A stretch of DNA of 64,000 nucleotides, from NCBI RefSeq assembly GCF_036327755.1, contig NZ_CP109596.1, positions 8,286,454-8,350,453 of the forward strand, read 5' to 3'. Source of the stretch: Nocardia sp. NBC_01503. GTDB lineage: Bacteria > Actinomycetota > Actinomycetes > Mycobacteriales > Mycobacteriaceae. Of the stretch, positions 61,487 through 64,000 are shown piece after piece (the stretch's first letter is position 1; each line of letters opens with the position of its first letter). The notes under the pieces were generated by a model, which was not told the origin of the DNA, did no database searches, and worked only from the letters and a program-made list of their open reading frames with translations. Position numbers and translations under genes: made by a program.

Positions 61487-62707
61487 TCACACCGTGTACT
61501 GCCGCGCCAGCTCGTCCAACAGTCCGTTCGCCACCCGCTCCTCCGGCACGGCCACACCGACACGAAGCATATGCTCGGCGAGATCGGAATCCCACGGCAC
61601 CCCGGTGACCCGGCCGACCGGCGGTCCCTTGCCGTCCACCGCCGCCAAATAATCCGCGCTACTCATTCGCCATGGGAGCGCCCCGAGCCGGGCCACCACA
61701 TTCGCCGCGATGCGCAGGCCCTCGCCATCGAAGTCACCGTGATAACGCAATTCCGTTCCCGCGTCGCGCAAGTATTGGAGCAAACACACTCCCGCGCTGC
61801 TGGGCCAACCCGAGACACAGACGATCGGCGGGCAGCGGTCACCGAAACGCCGCAGTGCCAGCGCCATGACGCTGGGATTCTCGACCACCGAGACCCGTTC
61901 CGGCGCACCGGAGAAGCGCGGCATCGCCCGCAACTGCTGCAAGGTCAAGGCGGCGGCCTGACCGGAGCTCGCACACGCTGACAAAATTCGATCAACGGCC
62001 GACTCCCCCGTGCCGCGCAGCCCAGCTACCAGCACGGTAGAAGACAATTCGTCGCCAGCGAGACCGGCGCGCTCCCACAGCTTTCGCAACTGCACCGAAT
62101 CTGCGGGCGGGTCGATACCGTAAACAGCGGCCAGGGCTTTGACGACCATGCCGTGCAGGCGATAACCCTCGTCGAGCGCGTGCGGATCATGCAGCACGGA
62201 GTCCGCGAAAACGGGCACAGGTATTCCGGCACTGGGCAATTGGGAGACTACGAGCAACGCGCGTTCCAGCTCGGCGCGGGTATCCAGCACCGAACCGTGC
62301 AACAGCCCGGACCGGCGCGTCGCCGTCACCCAGCCCAGCAGAGCGGGTTGCGCACGCACCACTTCGTGCCCGGCCAGCCAGTCCCACAACTGCTTTCGTT
62401 CCGCATCCGCATGACGGCGCTCGGCAGCACGGTCACCGATAGGGCCCACGATCTGTTCGACGACCGACCGAACCGTAGATCCGGTCGCCGCGACGAGCAC
62501 CTGTTCGAGACTATCCATATCCACCGTGGCGAATTCCACCGGCAACCGCGCCCACCCGAAGAAGTCCGCGATAGCGGTGCGCTCGTCGTCAGCGAGCGGA
62601 CCCACTGTAACCCGCCGCACCGCCTGCCCCGACGACAGGCGACGATGCAGTTCACGCCATAGCGGCGCGAGCCCAGGCGAAAGACGATGAATGGCGGGGT
62701 CCGGCAT
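61487..62707 (-). CDS. jetD: Wadjet JetD: TOPRIM-like nuclease (DUF3323/DUF2399, TIGR02679)
   Basis: A 406-aa nuclease subunit. The C-terminal TOPRIM domain shows the catalytic Glu in SVVENPSVMALA and the acidic HGDFDGEG motif; the N-terminal arm matches the TIGR02679 type. In Wadjet it cleaves the plasmid once the SMC complex has stalled. Placement upstream of jetA, making it first in the operon, differs from the usual jetA-B-C-D order. All four subunits look complete, so the system is probably active. Confidence 0.92.
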   Translation of the reverse strand: MPDPAIHRLSPGLAPLWRELHRRLSSGQAVRRVTVGPLADDERTAIADFFGWARLPVEFATVDMDSLEQVLVAATGSTVRSVVEQIVGPIGDRAAERRHADAERKQLWDWLAGHEVVRAQPALLGWVTATRRSGLLHGSVLDTRAELERALLVVSQLPSAGIPVPVFADSVLHDPHALDEGYRLHGMVVKALAAVYGIDPPADSVQLRKLWERAGLAGDELSSTVLVAGLRGTGESAVDRILSACASSGQAAALTLQQLRAMPRFSGAPERVSVVENPSVMALALRRFGDRCPPIVCVSGWPSSAGVCLLQYLRDAGTELRYHGDFDGEGLRIAANVVARLGALPWRMSSADYLAAVDGKGPPVGRVTGVPWDSDLAEHMLRVGVAVPEERVANGLLDELARQYTV

Positions 62708-62830
62708 CGGCCGAGACTACCGGGCCGTGAGGCGTCGCTCGGCGGAAAGACTTCCGGTCGAGGACCCCGAGAGCGTTTGCACTGCCATCGGAACAGGGAG
62801 ATAGGGCCTCAGGAAGACCCATGCATTTCG

Positions 62831-63370
62831 CTATTTGCCCTTTAGCTGGTCGATATCCACGAGGACGTTCTTGCCGGTGCCGGTCACTATGACGGTGGTG
62901 CCGTCCATATGGATTGAGGTGGGGACTACGCCGAAGGGGAGGAGGCCGGCTACGTCCAGGAGGACCATGGGGCGGAGGGCGTTGAAGCGGGCGGTGGCTT
63001 CCAGGCGGTCTACTGGGACTCGGTGGAGTTCGCGATTGGCGAGGTCGGTCAGGGGGAGTTCTACGCCGTGGAGGGTGGCTGCTACGTCTACGAAGCCGAA
63101 TTTTTCGGTGCCTACGTGGTTGGCCTTGATTTCCAGGTCGTCGTATTTGCCTTTGGCTGCTTGGAGTAGGACCGGGAAGCCTTTGATGTCTACCGAGGGG
63201 TTGGAGCCTAGGTTGGCGGTGTTGCGCATGGCCTCGGCTGCGGCGTTCTCGGCGTAGGCGGCGGCGCCGAAATCGGCGGCAATGGCTAGGCCGATGATGA
63301 GGACCAGGGTGACGAGGAGGGTGCGCACCTCCACATCATGCCAAGGTTGTTGGCGCGCACCGCGGGTCAT
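62831..63370 (-). CDS. DUF2993-like (LmeA-type) exported protein
   Basis: A 179-aa protein starting at ATG 63370, which overlaps the upstream stop; GTG 63328 is an alternative. An N-terminal signal/TM segment (LLVTLVLIIGLAIAADFGAAA) is followed by DUF2993-type motifs (SVDIKGFPVLLQAAKGKYDDLEI.., VVPTSIHMDGTTVIVTGTG). Mycobacterial DUF2993 proteins such as LmeA act in cell-envelope lipoglycan assembly (from memory). It forms a coupled pair with the next gene. Confidence 0.82.
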   Translation of the reverse strand: MTRGARQQPWHDVEVRTLLVTLVLIIGLAIAADFGAAAYAENAAAEAMRNTANLGSNPSVDIKGFPVLLQAAKGKYDDLEIKANHVGTEKFGFVDVAATLHGVELPLTDLANRELHRVPVDRLEATARFNALRPMVLLDVAGLLPFGVVPTSIHMDGTTVIVTGTGKNVLVDIDQLKGK

Positions 63371-63948
63371 TCGGTGACTCGTTGGATGAAGCGGGTCAGG
63401 TCGGTGGGGGTGTAGCCGAGGAGGCTGGCTCGTTCGACGGACATCAGGAGGAGTTGGGCGAGGATTCTGGCGCCCCAGGCGTCTTTGCCGTCGGAGAGCC
63501 ATTCGTCTACCTTTTCGACGCCGAGGTCGGTCAGGAGCAGGCCGTGGTGGTTGCGGATTTCGGCGCAGGTGGTGGAGATGGCGTCGAGGAGATCCGTTCC
63601 GGGACGGGTGCATTCGAGGCTGAAGCAGTGGGTGAGGGGTTCGGGGACGCAGCCTTCGGGTGGGGCGGCCTTGATCGCGGTGTAGGTGGGATCGTCGGGG
63701 CCCGCGCCCTCGGAATTGAAGAGGCTGTCGATGAGAGTGAAGCGGTGCCAGCCGGGCGGCGGCTCGGGTGGCCGCGGAGATGCTTTGCGGCCGAAGGACT
63801 TTTCGACCTCGGCGGCCGCTACTTCTTTGGATTCGTGGGTGATGGTGATTGTTCGGTGGCCGTCTTCGCCGGTAACCGTCCATCGGCCGCTGTGCGGATC
63901 TTCTTCGTATGAGAGGTAGAGAGACACGCCTGATATTCGGAGCCGCAA
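63367..63948 (-). CDS. Hypothetical protein coupled to the DUF2993-like gene
   Basis: A 193-aa soluble protein (MRLRISGVSLYLSYEEDPHS.., GRKASPRPPEPPPGW.., DAWGARILAQLLLMSVERASLLGYTPTDL). It has no signal peptide and I recognise no family. Its last codons overlap the DUF2993-like start by 4 bp. The G-rich wording of its codons on the plus strand differs in style from the accessory genes and matches the left-flank chromosome. Confidence 0.6.
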   Translation of the reverse strand: MRLRISGVSLYLSYEEDPHSGRWTVTGEDGHRTITITHESKEVAAAEVEKSFGRKASPRPPEPPPGWHRFTLIDSLFNSEGAGPDDPTYTAIKAAPPEGCVPEPLTHCFSLECTRPGTDLLDAISTTCAEIRNHHGLLLTDLGVEKVDEWLSDGKDAWGARILAQLLLMSVERASLLGYTPTDLTRFIQRVTE

Positions 63949-63969
63949 CGGATTTGGTGGTGAAACGAC

Positions 63970-63999
63970 AAAACCCCCTGACCGAGGTCAGGGGTTTTG
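63970..63999. terminator. Bidirectional hairpin at the window edge
   Basis: An AAACCCCCTGAC / GTCAGGGGTTTT inverted repeat with a 3-nt loop, A-run and T-run. It terminates a gene beyond the window, and perhaps one entering from it. Confidence 0.85.
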
Positions 64000-64000
64000 C

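Overview
The window is high-GC actinobacterial DNA, most likely from Nocardia or a close relative in the Mycobacteriales. Supporting signs are GC-rich third codon positions, GTG starts, many ATGA/GTGA gene overlaps, YxxxD-type type VII secretion (T7SS) substrates, a DUF397/XRE pair, DUF1023, TNT and DUF2993-like proteins, and a left flank that resembles the M. tuberculosis Rv2202c (adenosine kinase), HesB, ilvE (Rv2210c) and gcvT (Rv2211c) neighbourhood. The species call is inference; no rRNA or tRNA gene was found.

Layout. 0.2-6.7 kb is housekeeping: an A-type Fe-S carrier, adenosine kinase, a MetA-fold protein, an MBL hydrolase, ilvE and gcvT, separated by strong hairpin terminators and short tandem repeats. 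From 6.8 to about 62.7 kb the gene content is mainly accessory. It holds (a) a T7SS substrate operon with two small membrane proteins (6.8-9.1 kb); (b) a DnaQ-BRCT exonuclease pair (9.1-10.7 kb); (c) a minus-strand cluster of HTH-methylase-specificity fusion, hidden 56-aa ORF, specificity-like half protein and soluble Ser/Thr kinase (10.8-15.3 kb); (d) secreted and anchored proteins, a T7SS-type DUF1023 hydrolase and two tandemly duplicated lipoproteins (15.4-19.9 kb); (e) a SEC-C protein, Fic protein, HNH-membrane protein, MazG-like pyrophosphohydrolase and two tandem nuclease-helicase (PD-(D/E)xK + DUF2075) proteins (20-28.8 kb); (f) an XRE/DUF397 pair and a UvrD-like helicase divergent from a STAND-TPR-phosphotransferase giant (29-36.8 kb); (g) a TNT NADase toxin with WXG100-like partners and candidate immunity genes (36.9-39.9 kb); (h) a UPF1-like helicase with a glycine-zipper segment (40.7-44.2 kb); (i) a second T7SS substrate operon ending in a lipoprotein (44.5-48.2 kb); (j) a HEPN/Abi gene overlapping a methylase-specificity fusion (48.4-50.9 kb); (k) a SWIM-SNF2 helicase (51.3-54.6 kb); and (l) a complete Wadjet-type operon in the order jetD-jetA-jetB-jetC (54.6-62.7 kb). 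The right edge has a DUF2993-like and an unknown gene.

Interpretation. The middle of the window looks like a defence and inter-bacterial conflict island next to gcvT. It combines one recognisable system (type II Wadjet, against plasmids) with several candidates that I cannot match to a named system. The strongest are the STAND-TPR-APH protein with its divergent helicase, the duplicated nuclease-helicase genes that share a conserved structured leader, the HEPN/Abi + methylase-specificity unit, and the kinase + methylase unit with no restriction nuclease. The T7SS substrate modules lack a secretion machine here and must use one encoded elsewhere. All functional assignments come from reading motifs, without database searches.
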